From Terriglobales bacterium (GTDB lineage: Bacteria; Acidobacteriota; Terriglobia; Terriglobales; Acidobacteriaceae): 64,000 nucleotides of DNA. This document shows, one piece after another, positions 8,986-16,949 of this stretch. A program made the translations under genes and the position numbers. The stretch is taken from the NCBI GenBank assembly GCA_035764005.1, contig DASTZZ010000027.1, forward strand, positions 1 to 64,000, written 5' to 3'. The notes beneath the pieces were generated by a model that did not search any database, was not told the origin of the DNA, and saw only the letters and a list, made by a program, of their open reading frames with translations. Each line of letters begins with the position of its first letter. The first letter of the stretch is position 1.

Positions 8986-9501
8986 CTATGCAGGTTCCGT
9001 TGTTGAGCACTCGCCCATCCCGGCACTCGCCTTGCGCTTCTTTCCGAATGCCTGAGTGTCTACCTGGAGCTGCGTAACCATGATGGGCAAATGAACGGGA
9101 TGTCGACGATCGATACACAGCTCAAGCTTAAGTTCGTTGCTTGCATCAAACTCAAACCGGAATTCGCCATTGTCGTTGCTTAATGTCCTAACAACATTGC
9201 GTCCGCGCTCGATCAAGCAAACGGGAACACCGGTTAAAGGATGTCCAGGTCTTGCACTGTCCAGCATCTGGCCAACTACTCGCCAACGCTGCGAACTGCC
9301 TTGTCGCTCGAACTCCATATCGACGTAAACCGAACCGATTCTGTAGAGGACCTGGCGATCACTGACGAATGAACTTCGCGCACCCGCGGGCAGCGGTTGC
9401 GCCGTACTGTCAAACAAGATCTCCAGCGGATTGCGGCTGTTGCCATCTTTTTCGATGGCAATGGAAGCATTTACGGTCAGAACGACTTGGGCGGGAGACA
9501 T
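8986..9501 (-). CDS. Carboxypeptidase-regulatory-like domain protein, probable partner of the S8 peptidase
   Basis: The frame is open upstream to 9777, but I start at the ATG at 9501 because CAGGAG lies about ten bases before it and the upstream residues look non-coding. The 171-residue product has M-S-P-A-Q-V near its start. It then has the segment Q-P-L-P-A-G-A-R, a segment Y-V-D-M-E-F-E-R, and a beta-sandwich-like region V-V-G-Q-M-L-D ... G-H-P-L-T-G-V-P-V-C-L ... N-D-N-G-E-F-R-F-E-F, which is the carboxypeptidase-regulatory / Cna-B fold signature. No signal peptide is visible, so it is probably cytoplasmic. From general knowledge, similar acidobacterial proteins occur next to S8 or CHAT-type peptidases and sigma-factor genes. 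Its role is not established. Confidence 0.7.
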   Translation of the reverse strand: MSPAQVVLTVNASIAIEKDGNSRNPLEILFDSTAQPLPAGARSSFVSDRQVLYRIGSVYVDMEFERQGSSQRWRVVGQMLDSARPGHPLTGVPVCLIERGRNVVRTLSNDNGEFRFEFDASNELKLELCIDRRHPVHLPIMVTQLQVDTQAFGKKRKASAGMGECSTTEPA

Positions 9502-9851
9502 AAAATGAGCGCTCCTGAAGCCCAACAAGCGCAATGCAGCGGGGCGAGTCCGCCAGCATGCCAGGTGGCTGCAGCCAGAGTAGATGCTCAGTAGTCGGTT
9601 TTCGGTTGTTTGCTTCGGGCGGCCTTTTTGCCGCAGAGCTTGATCTAATCGAACGAAAGAGAACTTAGAAGGAAGGCCCCAAAAAGATAGATGCCAATGG
9701 CTGCGACCCCTCCCCAGGAGAGATTGGCATTGCATACGCTCCCCATTTTCGCCGCAATCGCCGTCCCGGCCGTGCACGCCATCTGAGGCCCTTCAAGATT
9801 GTCGCTTGACTGACGCTAACCTGCCCGTTACAAAATCGCATCCGACTTTCC
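9502..9851. other. Intergenic region between divergent genes
   Basis: These 350 bases separate the minus-strand operon from the plus-strand receiver-like gene and must hold both promoters. The minus-strand frame remains open to 9777, so an N-terminal extension of the upstream gene cannot be fully excluded. I see no further gene, hairpin or repeat. Confidence 0.5.
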
Positions 9852-10217
9852 ATGAAGAAGAACGGCACTCGGCTCAGCTTTCTGGCGGTGGAAGCCGAGG
9901 AAGGTCATCCCGTCTCCACCCGCAAGCTATTGCTCGAATCCGCGAAGCACACCGTAATCACCGCTTACTCCGCAGAAGAAGGTCTTGAGATGCTGAAACG
10001 CTTTCCCAAAGTGGACGCGGTTGTAATCGACAGCGAGTTGAAAGGCGCCAAACAGCTCGCCGAACACGTGAGAGCCGAAAGCGACAGCATCCGCATAGTC
10101 TGCCTCGACCCACGCATAAGCGCGAGATGCTCGTGGGCAGACAAAACCGTCAGCACACACGATCCAGGGGAACTACTGAAGATGATGGAAGAGTTGGGTG
10201 GACGCACCGACATCTAG
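9852..10217 (+). CDS. Stand-alone receiver-like protein (degenerate CheY fold)
   Basis: The 121-residue product follows the receiver fold: a beta-1 strand L-S-F-L-A-V-E-A-E-E-G, helix 1 with S-T-R-K-L-L-L-E, beta-3 with A-V-V-I-D-S-E-L (probable phospho-acceptor Asp58), beta-4 with I-R-I-V-C-L-D, and beta-5 with D-K-T-V-S (Lys of the K-T or K-P type). The acidic pair normally at the end of beta-1 is replaced by E-A-E-E, so phosphorylation is uncertain. There is no output domain and no adjacent kinase. It may be a single-domain response regulator or a pseudo-receiver that binds a partner protein. Confidence 0.65.
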   Translation: MKKNGTRLSFLAVEAEEGHPVSTRKLLLESAKHTVITAYSAEEGLEMLKRFPKVDAVVIDSELKGAKQLAEHVRAESDSIRIVCLDPRISARCSWADKTVSTHDPGELLKMMEELGGRTDI

Positions 10218-10652
10218 GACGAGCGATCCATTCGCGTAGACGCGAAGAGGCGTACGAAAGCGGAATACGGATCAGAGCGGTGCTGACGTTCTTCTTCCTT
10301 ATCATTTGTACGCCACCAATAAGCGCGAGCCTCAGAGACTTGATCCCATCGCATGCCCTCCTGGTCTGCGAGTCTTCACATTAAAGCAGGCGATGAAACA
10401 GGAGTGACGTTGGTAAACGCAGCAGTATTGGCCATCTGATTTTGTGGCGCAAGTCCAAGATTTCCTTACCACAGTTTCATAGCTGCTGCGATTTGTGTTG
10501 CTGTGAATGGTTGAGGCGACAGTTTGTCTTATTGATCACTAGTGCATACATGATCACAGGTCATGGCCTTTGGGAATAGATATGTACTTGGCGGCGCGAA
10601 CCACTTACGGTAGGCTTAGTCGGACTTTTCACAAAACTGGAGGATATCCATA
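10218..10652. other. Intergenic region upstream of the MoxR cluster
   Basis: This stretch of 435 bases holds no supported gene. A plus-strand frame at 10127-10384 overlaps the receiver gene and lacks protein-like composition. The promoter of the large cluster starting at 10653 probably lies in the AT-richer part at about 10440-10630. A plausible ribosome-binding site, GGAGGA, is at about 10639-10644. Confidence 0.5.
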
Positions 10653-11294
10653 ATGGGCCAGCAAACTCCGATCGAAACAGTCTTAGAGTGTTCCCAATGC
10701 CGACGGCCACTCGCTCACTCCGACTTGGTCCAGATCGCCGGAAACTGGTTGTGCGCCGAGTGCAAGCCGGCATTCCTGAGTCGGCTGATGGCGAGCGGCG
10801 CTGCCGGCGCTTCGCCACTGGCCTGGCAGTACGGCGGATTTTGGGTTCGTTTCGGTGCACGCATCATTGACAGCTTGGTATTCGTGGTCCCGATCCTGAT
10901 CTTCGCGGCTGTGCTTATCCCAAACCTGTTGCGTGCGGGGAACCAAGCGAGAAATGCGGCCGGCGCACCCAATCCGGCCGTGTTCGGGTACGGGATGATC
11001 ACTTTTTTCGTTGCTTTTTACCTCCTGGCAGCTTGCTACGAGATCCTGTTCCTGAAGTACCGCAGTGCGACTCTTGGAAAGATGGCGTGCGGACTAAAAG
11101 TGGTCCGATCTGACGGCCGCAGCCTGGGTTGGGGCGTATGCTTTGGGCGTTTTTTCATGTGGAATGTTGTCACCAGCGGCATTCCCTATGTAAATACCGT
11201 CCTCATGTTGATTAGCTCGATCATGTTGGGCGTGGATGATGAGAAGCGAGCCTTGCATGACCGGGTATGTGACACGAGGGTGATCTACAAATAG
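10653..11294 (+). CDS. RDD-family membrane protein with N-terminal zinc ribbon
   Basis: The 213-residue product begins with a zinc-ribbon-like segment with cysteines in C-S-Q-C (about residues 13-16) and C-A-E-C (about 34-37). It continues as an RDD domain: the first helix carries G-F-W-V-R-F-G-A-R-I-I-D (Arg-Asp-Asp family signature), then helices at about 70-90, 113-135 and 165-190. Between them lies the G-K-M-A-C-G-L-K-V-V motif, and D-E-K-R-A-L-H-D is near the end. RDD proteins are integral membrane proteins of uncertain, possibly transport-related, role. GGAGGA eight bases before the ATG supports the start. It is the first gene of a long co-directional cluster; the next gene begins eight bases after its stop. 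Confidence 0.85.
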   Translation: MGQQTPIETVLECSQCRRPLAHSDLVQIAGNWLCAECKPAFLSRLMASGAAGASPLAWQYGGFWVRFGARIIDSLVFVVPILIFAAVLIPNLLRAGNQARNAAGAPNPAVFGYGMITFFVAFYLLAACYEILFLKYRSATLGKMACGLKVVRSDGRSLGWGVCFGRFFMWNVVTSGIPYVNTVLMLISSIMLGVDDEKRALHDRVCDTRVIYK

Positions 11295-11302
11295 GGCATG
11301 CT

Positions 11303-11959
11303 GTGAACCTTAGTATCAATCCGTTCACAGCCGATGCGACGCGCTCTTCCTCAAGCGATCAGTTGCCATCGTCGGGTATGGGAACCACAGCAGTCTCATG
11401 TCCCATTTGCGGAGGGGACGTGGTACCGATTGAGACTGACGGAGGATGGCAGTCCTGCGCGTTCTGCACCAGCCGACTGCAGATCTGTCTCTGGCCCGTT
11501 GTCCGGCAGAACACAACGCCCGCTACGGCTCTTTCCGCTCAAGCGACCTGCTTTTTTCATCCCGATAAGGCGTTTCAGGCTTGCTGTGAACGGTGCGGCC
11601 GGTTCGTCTGCCGGTTGTGCGATTTGCAATTAGGAGCCGAACACGTTTGTCCGGCGTGCTTTGAGCGGGGGCGCGACCAATCTGGCGCTGAAGCCGGCAA
11701 AGCGGAATGGCGGTATCGCGATGTGCTCTATGATTCCATCGCGGTGGCAATAGGATGGGGTTGGATTCTCTTTTGGCCAGTCATTGTAGCGGCGATTCCG
11801 GCAGTGATCGTCTTGCACGTGAAGTACCGCAAGGCGCCACGTTCTTATTTGATTCCGCGGTCTGGGTGGCGTTTCTGGGTGGCGTATGTCGGCCTGGCCT
11901 GGCTGCCACTTTTGTTTGCCGGCGCGACGTTGGGACGTTGGATGGCGGGAGCGCGCTGA
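11303..11959 (+). CDS. Membrane protein with zinc ribbon and B-box-like zinc finger
   Basis: The start is a GTG at 11303, eight bases after the previous stop and preceded by AGGG; a later in-frame ATG near 11378 is possible. The 218-residue product has one C-P-I-C ... C-A-F-C zinc ribbon (about residues 34-55). It is followed by a B-box-like finger C-F-F-H-P ... C-C-E-R-C ... C-R-L-C ... C-P-A-C (about residues 83-118). Two hydrophobic segments (about 148-170 and 185-210) place it in the membrane. Function unknown. Position between an RDD gene and DUF4129 suggests it belongs to the same envelope module. Confidence 0.75.
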   Translation: MNLSINPFTADATRSSSSDQLPSSGMGTTAVSCPICGGDVVPIETDGGWQSCAFCTSRLQICLWPVVRQNTTPATALSAQATCFFHPDKAFQACCERCGRFVCRLCDLQLGAEHVCPACFERGRDQSGAEAGKAEWRYRDVLYDSIAVAIGWGWILFWPVIVAAIPAVIVLHVKYRKAPRSYLIPRSGWRFWVAYVGLAWLPLLFAGATLGRWMAGAR

Positions 11960-12511
11960 TTGAGCAGTGCATTCCGCAGAATATCGCGCGTCAGCAGCCT
12001 AACTGGCGGCACGAAGTGGTATCTAAGCCACGACTGTTTGCTTGCCGCGAAGCGCACCATGTATGCGGTCGAGTATCGGCGGTTTTATCTGCGCGACCTG
12101 GAATCCGTCATTGTGTGGCCCAGCCCTCGCTGGCGGCTCCGCTTCATTCCAGGGATACTGTTTGCATTTCTCGGCGCCTATTTGTGGGAGTTTGTGAATT
12201 CCACCGCCGGCGAGATTTTCGTCGGCCTGGCTCTGGCGTGGATGGCATTGGAACTGGCGCTCGGGCCGACCGCCAGGTCGCGCATTCGCATTACGGGAGC
12301 AACGGTCGACTTGCCGCTGGTGAAGCGAACTCGTAACGCGCAGAAGGTACTTGCCAAAATTGATGCCGCGGTTCGCCCGACTCGCACGTTTATCGAACAC
12401 GCACCCGATGCGCGAACGACTACCTCACCGGCGGAACCTCACGCTGAAACGAGGTCCGAAGCATCCGCGACTGCTTCCATCGCGGTTGTGACGCAGACGA
12501 ATGGCTCCTGA
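11960..12511 (+). CDS. Uncharacterised membrane protein of the MoxR cluster
   Basis: The frame starts with TTG at 11960 directly after the previous stop TGA (11957-11959). The early residues R-V-S-S-L-T-G-G-T-K-W-Y-L look protein-like and belong to the domain, which favours this start over the internal ATG at about 12059. The 183-residue product has a soluble N-terminus with the segment Y-R-R-F-Y-L-R-D-L-E-S-V, a hydrophobic hairpin at about residues 61-100, and a charged disordered C-terminus rich in Ala, Thr and Glu. This resembles a PH-like/bPH domain with a membrane hairpin, but that is only a guess. Its end overlaps the next gene by 11 bases. Confidence 0.65.
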   Translation: MSSAFRRISRVSSLTGGTKWYLSHDCLLAAKRTMYAVEYRRFYLRDLESVIVWPSPRWRLRFIPGILFAFLGAYLWEFVNSTAGEIFVGLALAWMALELALGPTARSRIRITGATVDLPLVKRTRNAQKVLAKIDAAVRPTRTFIEHAPDARTTTSPAEPHAETRSEASATASIAVVTQTNGS

Positions 12512-12875
12512 GAAACCAGCCGATATTTTCCGCAAATCTCCCGCGACCGGATTGAGCCATGCTCGGTGTTTGTTTCATCCGTTGCGGGAGGCGGCGGCAA
12601 GATGCCCGCACTGTGGAGGAACATTCTGCCGCGAATGCGTAACCGATGAGGAGGGAAAGCTTGCCTGCCCGCCCTGTCTGCGTCGGTTAGCGCGTCCGCT
12701 CGCACCGAAGGCATCGCTGCGGCGTTTATTGTGGGATCTGCTTGCTGGATTCGCCGCCATCGTCTGTCTCACCGCGCTTTTCTTTGCTCTGCTGAGTTGG
12801 CGAACGAATCGACCAGAAGAACATTTGAAGTTTGGACCCGCCGCCGAAGACCGAGGTGCCTCGGCAACGCCATGA
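12501..12875 (+). CDS. Small B-box-type zinc finger membrane protein
   Basis: The 124-residue product has a zinc-binding segment C-L-F-H-P ... C-P-H-C-G-G-T-F-C-R-E-C ... C-P-P-C (about residues 23-59), the same pattern as the second finger of the protein at 11303-11959. One transmembrane helix follows at about residues 78-100 and then a short tail. Translation is coupled: its start lies inside the preceding gene and its stop TGA overlaps the ATG of the next gene (ATGA at 12872-12875). It is the third zinc-finger membrane protein in this cluster. Function unknown. Confidence 0.75.
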   Translation: MAPEKPADIFRKSPATGLSHARCLFHPLREAAARCPHCGGTFCRECVTDEEGKLACPPCLRRLARPLAPKASLRRLLWDLLAGFAAIVCLTALFFALLSWRTNRPEEHLKFGPAAEDRGASATP

Positions 12876-14635
12876 GTGAAGCTGCACAGGTTCCGTCGTT
12901 ACCACAACGCGCGCACCTGGCGTCTGCGCGCGCGCGCCGAAACCGGTTAAGCCCGCTGGAAGCACTGGAACGCGGATTTGCGCTGTTTCGGTCAACATTC
13001 GGACGCGAGGCTTGGCGCTACTACATCGGCACCGCGCCGCTGGTTGTTTGTTTCATTCCGATGTGGGTGATCAACGGGCAGATTCGCTTATCGAATGGAA
13101 CTTTACTGCTGGAATCCGCGCTGCTCGCCGGTGCGTATCTTTTCCGCATCTGGATGGTCGGCAGCTACATGCGCCATGTTCGCGAGCTGGCGTTCAACAC
13201 GCCTACGTCGAAAGTTGAAGGCATAGGCGCGAAAATGGCGGCTGTAGGACGTCTCGTTGCGTGGAAGATCGTGCTGACCGCCGGCGCGCTGATCACATTG
13301 GCGACTGTCGCCGGAGCATCATGGTTCTACAACGCGTGCCAGTTTGCCAGCTTTGAAGTGCAGAAAGATGGCGGCGAGAAGCATTCTTTTGCCGGCTGTC
13401 TGGCGCTCGGGAGTCAATGGTTCGGCGGAGGGTTGCTTCTCTTCCTGATGCTCTTTCCTCTCTGGATCGCCGTGTGGCTGAACAGCCTTCTGCTGGCCAT
13501 GATTGTCCCGCAGCTTCTCCATTCGATATTTGGCGTGAACACACTGCTGTCTACACGAATGGGAATGTCCGCGCTGACGCAGAGTTCGGCATTCTGGCTT
13601 TCGTTGTTTGCGGGCGCATGGTTGGCGCTTGATGCCATCGTGAAGTGTACGTTCGTTGTGGTTTATCAGCATTTGCGATCGAGGCGTGAAGGAGATGACC
13701 TGCGCGCGTTAATGGCGAGCCTGCCGCGCGAGCAGCAGAAGAAGGAACAGATGATGACATCCAGGACGACCGGCAAAGGCGTGACCGTCGGACTGTTCCT
13801 CTTGGCCACGATTCTGGCTGGCGTTTCCTTGACTGCAAGCGCACGCGCATCCCAAGTCCCGCGCGCTGGAAGCACCACCGAGGTGCCTAGCGACTCCGCT
13901 CGCGAGGCGAGGGTTCAAAAATTGCGTCAAGCTGTGGATCACGAGTCACAGCGTGCGATTTACCGCTGGCACGATGCCGAGCATCCGAGCCCGCCCACAT
14001 GGCTCGACAGGCTGTTGGAAAAGATCGGCGTCAAAATCGAATACGCTTGGAATAAGTTTTGGGAGTTTCTTCGCAAACTGCTGCCCGGCTTGCGCCTGAC
14101 GCTCGGAACGGAAAACCACGGCGCCTGGCAACTGAAGAACGCTCGCTTGTGGCTGACACTTGTCGGGATTTTGACTCTCGCGGTGGGAGTAGTGTTCTTC
14201 TGGCTGCGACGGCGGCCCAAAACGGAACAGGTTTCCATTCCACTGAGCCTTGCGCCGCATGCCGATCTGAACGACAGTGCGGTGGCGGGCGAACGCTCTG
14301 AAGAGGAATGGTTCGCGATGGCAAGGCGGTTAGAGTTGGAAGGCGAACTGCGGTTCGCTCTCCGCGCCGCATACTTTGGTTTGCTCGCGGGACTGGAGCA
14401 CCGCGAATGGCTGACGATTCGTCGTGATCGCACGAATCGCGAGTATCTCAGTGAGTTTTCCCGCCGATGGCGTCGGCGGCCGCAAGCAGTGGTCGAAGAG
14501 CGGGCGGAAATTCCTGAGAGACTGCGCGGCAGTCTGCGGCAATTCGATCGTGTGTGGTACGGGCGGCATATGGTAACGCCGGAGGCAGTCAGTGCGTATC
14601 GCCACGATCAGCGGGAGTTCCTCAACTGTGTTTAA
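12872..14635 (+). CDS. Multi-pass membrane protein with C-terminal DUF4129
   Basis: The frame is open from 12731, but the ATG at 12872 overlaps the previous stop (ATGA) and gives the natural N-terminus M-S-E-A-A-Q. The 587-residue product has about five hydrophobic helices in residues 45-270 and one at about 305-320. A periplasmic-type stretch contains Y-R-W-H-D-A-E-H-P, another helix lies near residue 430, and a cytoplasmic DUF4129 domain follows (about 475-580, with E-L-R-F-A-L-R-A-A-Y and R-T-N-R-E-Y-L). DUF4129 proteins are usual partners of MoxR ATPases and DUF58 proteins. The middle resembles the W-L-D-R-L-L-E-K region seen in transglutaminase-linked relatives, but no transglutaminase triad is present. 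Confidence 0.85.
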   Translation: MSEAAQVPSLPQRAHLASARARRNRLSPLEALERGFALFRSTFGREAWRYYIGTAPLVVCFIPMWVINGQIRLSNGTLLLESALLAGAYLFRIWMVGSYMRHVRELAFNTPTSKVEGIGAKMAAVGRLVAWKIVLTAGALITLATVAGASWFYNACQFASFEVQKDGGEKHSFAGCLALGSQWFGGGLLLFLMLFPLWIAVWLNSLLLAMIVPQLLHSIFGVNTLLSTRMGMSALTQSSAFWLSLFAGAWLALDAIVKCTFVVVYQHLRSRREGDDLRALMASLPREQQKKEQMMTSRTTGKGVTVGLFLLATILAGVSLTASARASQVPRAGSTTEVPSDSAREARVQKLRQAVDHESQRAIYRWHDAEHPSPPTWLDRLLEKIGVKIEYAWNKFWEFLRKLLPGLRLTLGTENHGAWQLKNARLWLTLVGILTLAVGVVFFWLRRRPKTEQVSIPLSLAPHADLNDSAVAGERSEEEWFAMARRLELEGELRFALRAAYFGLLAGLEHREWLTIRRDRTNREYLSEFSRRWRRRPQAVVEERAEIPERLRGSLRQFDRVWYGRHMVTPEAVSAYRHDQREFLNCV

Positions 14636-15887
14636 CCATCGCTTCAGCCAAGGCATGGCGCTCAATTGGCGAGGTCCGCTGATGGCCGCCGGAATTTTTG
14701 CGGCAGTGTTCGCGATCCTGCTCCTCATGGCGCACCAGAACGAGTCGAATACGAGCGATATGGGATCCAGCCTGCGCGAGGATCCCTACGGCACCAGCCT
14801 GTTGTTCGATTCTTATGCGCGCGCTGGTTATCAAGTGAAGCGCAGCCAGGACGAGGACACCCTCTCAGATGAGAACGCGTCGCGGACAACAGCATTCTTT
14901 ATCGGCGGCTTCCCCTCGAATGACTGGAAAATGGAAGGCGGAAAATTCCAGGTCGGGGAGAAGCTTCGCGGGCGCTTGGAAGATTTTCTTGTGCGTGGCG
15001 GGCGCGTCGTGCTGGTCGCTCCCAGTTGGGGATTGAAATCCAAGTCTCAGGATTGGGAAGTCGAAAACCAGTGGAGCAAAGCTCCACATGCCGGACCAAT
15101 CTGGATCGCTCCCGATCCGGGCGCAATGTCGGCAGACAGCGAGAAAATGTTTCTCTCCGCCGATGCCCCGTGGCTCAAGACCGACCCGGCCTGGACCATC
15201 CTTTATTCAAGTTCCGTTGAGGCCAAAGCAGAGGCTGACTCACCGGTGCATGTTTATATGGCAATGCGGAGAGTCGGAAATGGCGAACTTATCGCCGCAA
15301 GCCAGGAATCGTTCTTGTTGAACGAAGCCATCGAGAGGAGTCCAAATCCGGCGCTGCTGGATTTTCTCGCCGGCGGCCGGCCCGTCGTTTGGGTGGATGA
15401 AACATTGCACGGACTTCACCAGAATCAAGGCGTGCTCTGGCTGCTGCAGCGCTACCGGCTCGATGGCGCGCTGCTGCTTTTCTGGGCGACTTTGCTGGCG
15501 CTGCTTTGGAGCATGAGCGGTGATTTGTGGCGACACCCGGCCCGCGAGCAGAACGCGGAGATCGTGCGTCATAGCGAAGGCGCCGGAGTGGCTGCGCGAC
15601 GCCTGCTCCAGCGCAGCATCGCGGCAGAACAGGTCGTTGCGGAGTGTTGGGAAGAGTTCCGCCGTCGCTCACCGCAAGATGCGCAGGCGATTTCAGCAGA
15701 TCCACAGACCAGCATGCGGCTGCGCACCGCACTGGCGCAGCCTCCCCTGGCCGGCTACAGGGAATTGAGTCGGCTTATCGAGGAGCGGCGCCTAGCCGCA
15801 ACAGGTTCGGCTCGACCTGCGCGAGATACGCATGACAATTCCACATCTTCACCGAAGAAGGGTATCGAGGAGGCACGGTTCGCATGA
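14628..15887 (+). CDS. DUF4350 domain membrane protein
   Basis: I choose the GTG at 14628, which overlaps the stop of the DUF4129 gene and has GGGAG at 14612-14616. A GTG at 14592 and an ATG at 14655 are alternatives. The product has about 419 residues. It has an N-terminal transmembrane helix ([15 protein letters not shown]), a large extracytoplasmic domain beginning with [10 protein letters not shown] and containing F-I-G-G-F-P (DUF4350, glutamine-amidotransferase-like fold), a second helix near residue 285, and a cytoplasmic tail. DUF4350 proteins accompany DUF4129, MoxR and DUF58 in many bacteria. Its end overlaps the MoxR gene by four bases. Confidence 0.85.
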   Translation: MFNHRFSQGMALNWRGPLMAAGIFAAVFAILLLMAHQNESNTSDMGSSLREDPYGTSLLFDSYARAGYQVKRSQDEDTLSDENASRTTAFFIGGFPSNDWKMEGGKFQVGEKLRGRLEDFLVRGGRVVLVAPSWGLKSKSQDWEVENQWSKAPHAGPIWIAPDPGAMSADSEKMFLSADAPWLKTDPAWTILYSSSVEAKAEADSPVHVYMAMRRVGNGELIAASQESFLLNEAIERSPNPALLDFLAGGRPVVWVDETLHGLHQNQGVLWLLQRYRLDGALLLFWATLLALLWSMSGDLWRHPAREQNAEIVRHSEGAGVAARRLLQRSIAAEQVVAECWEEFRRRSPQDAQAISADPQTSMRLRTALAQPPLAGYRELSRLIEERRLAATGSARPARDTHDNSTSSPKKGIEEARFA

Positions 15888-16909
15888 ACGAGAAATCGTT
15901 AGTGGGTCCGAATGCGCAAACAGAAGCGGCGTCCACAGAAACGGCGTCGGCCGCGTCCGCGATCGTTACGAGTGCAGCGGGCCGGCTTCGAGAAGCGCTG
16001 GGCCGCGTGATCGTCGGCCAGAACGAAGCCATCGATCTCGCGCTCGTCACCCTGCTCGCCGGCGGACATGCGCTCATTGAAGGCGTTCCCGGAGTGGGAA
16101 AAACTCTGCTCGTGAAGGCGCTGGCGCGGGCGGTCGCGGGCGAATTTCAGCGGATTCAATTTACTCCGGACTTGATGCCTGCCGACATTACCGGCACCAG
16201 CATTTTCGACCTGAAGACGCAAGAATTCAGGTTGGTGCGGGGGCCGATTTTCAGCAATTTTCTCCTGGCGGATGAAATCAACCGTGCGCCCGCCAAAACA
16301 CAGTCTGCCTTGCTCGAAGCGATGCAAGAGCGACAGGTAACAATTGATCGCGCAACGTGCGCGCTGCCTGCTGTCTTTGTTGTTTTCGCAACGCAAAACC
16401 CGATCGAGCACCAGGGAACATATCCTCTTCCAGAAGCTCAGAAGGACCGCTTTCTCGTAAAAATTCGCATGGGGTATCCGGTGGCAGAAGAAGAAAACGA
16501 ACTGGCGCGAATGGTAGCTGACGGTGAAGCGCCGGAGCGCCGATTGGCCGAAGAATTACAGGTGCCGGTTTTGCAGCCTGATGAAATCGAGCAATTGCGG
16601 GCAGCCACGGAGCGTGTGCGCGTCAGCGAGGCAGTAAGCAGCTACATCGTGAATATAGTTCGTCAAACACGCCAACACGCGGCAGTTTGGGTTGGTGCTG
16701 GGCCGCGCGGGACACTCGCGTTGTTATCGGCATCACGCGCGCTTGCAGCGCTTGAGGACCGCGATTTTGTACTTCCCGAGGACGTAAAGATGCTAGCCAT
16801 ACCCGTGCTGGAACATCGCATGCTGTTGCGGCCTGATTTCGAGATGGAAGGCGTCGAGGTTCGCGAGGTCATCAATGCGGTGCTGGAAACAGTAGAAGTA
16901 CCGCGGTGA
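15884..16909 (+). CDS. MoxR-family AAA+ ATPase
   Basis: The 341-residue product has the full MoxR AAA+ core. The Walker A motif is G-V-P-G-V-G-K-T at residues 67-74, and Walker B is L-L-A-D-E-I-N-R at about 127-134. Sensor 1 is in F-A-T-Q-N-P-I-E, the [10 protein letters not shown] arginine-finger segment follows, and the C-terminal lid domain contains [10 protein letters not shown] (sensor 2). The residues before about 35 are Ala/Ser/Thr-rich and probably disordered. MoxR ATPases act as chaperones that mature or insert partners carrying von Willebrand/DUF58 domains. Here the partner is most likely the DUF58 protein encoded 40 bases downstream. ATGA overlap with the preceding gene indicates coupled translation. 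Confidence 0.95.
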   Translation: MNEKSLVGPNAQTEAASTETASAASAIVTSAAGRLREALGRVIVGQNEAIDLALVTLLAGGHALIEGVPGVGKTLLVKALARAVAGEFQRIQFTPDLMPADITGTSIFDLKTQEFRLVRGPIFSNFLLADEINRAPAKTQSALLEAMQERQVTIDRATCALPAVFVVFATQNPIEHQGTYPLPEAQKDRFLVKIRMGYPVAEEENELARMVADGEAPERRLAEELQVPVLQPDEIEQLRAATERVRVSEAVSSYIVNIVRQTRQHAAVWVGAGPRGTLALLSASRALAALEDRDFVLPEDVKMLAIPVLEHRMLLRPDFEMEGVEVREVINAVLETVEVPR

Positions 16910-16949
16910 GCCGCCTTGCTGGTGAGCGCTCCGAAGGAGGGCACCGAAA

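Noticed and set aside
10127-10384. Plus-strand frame of 85 codons after the receiver-like gene
   Set aside because: It overlaps the receiver gene in another frame, has no ribosome-binding site, and only a short hydrophobic stretch that could be chance.
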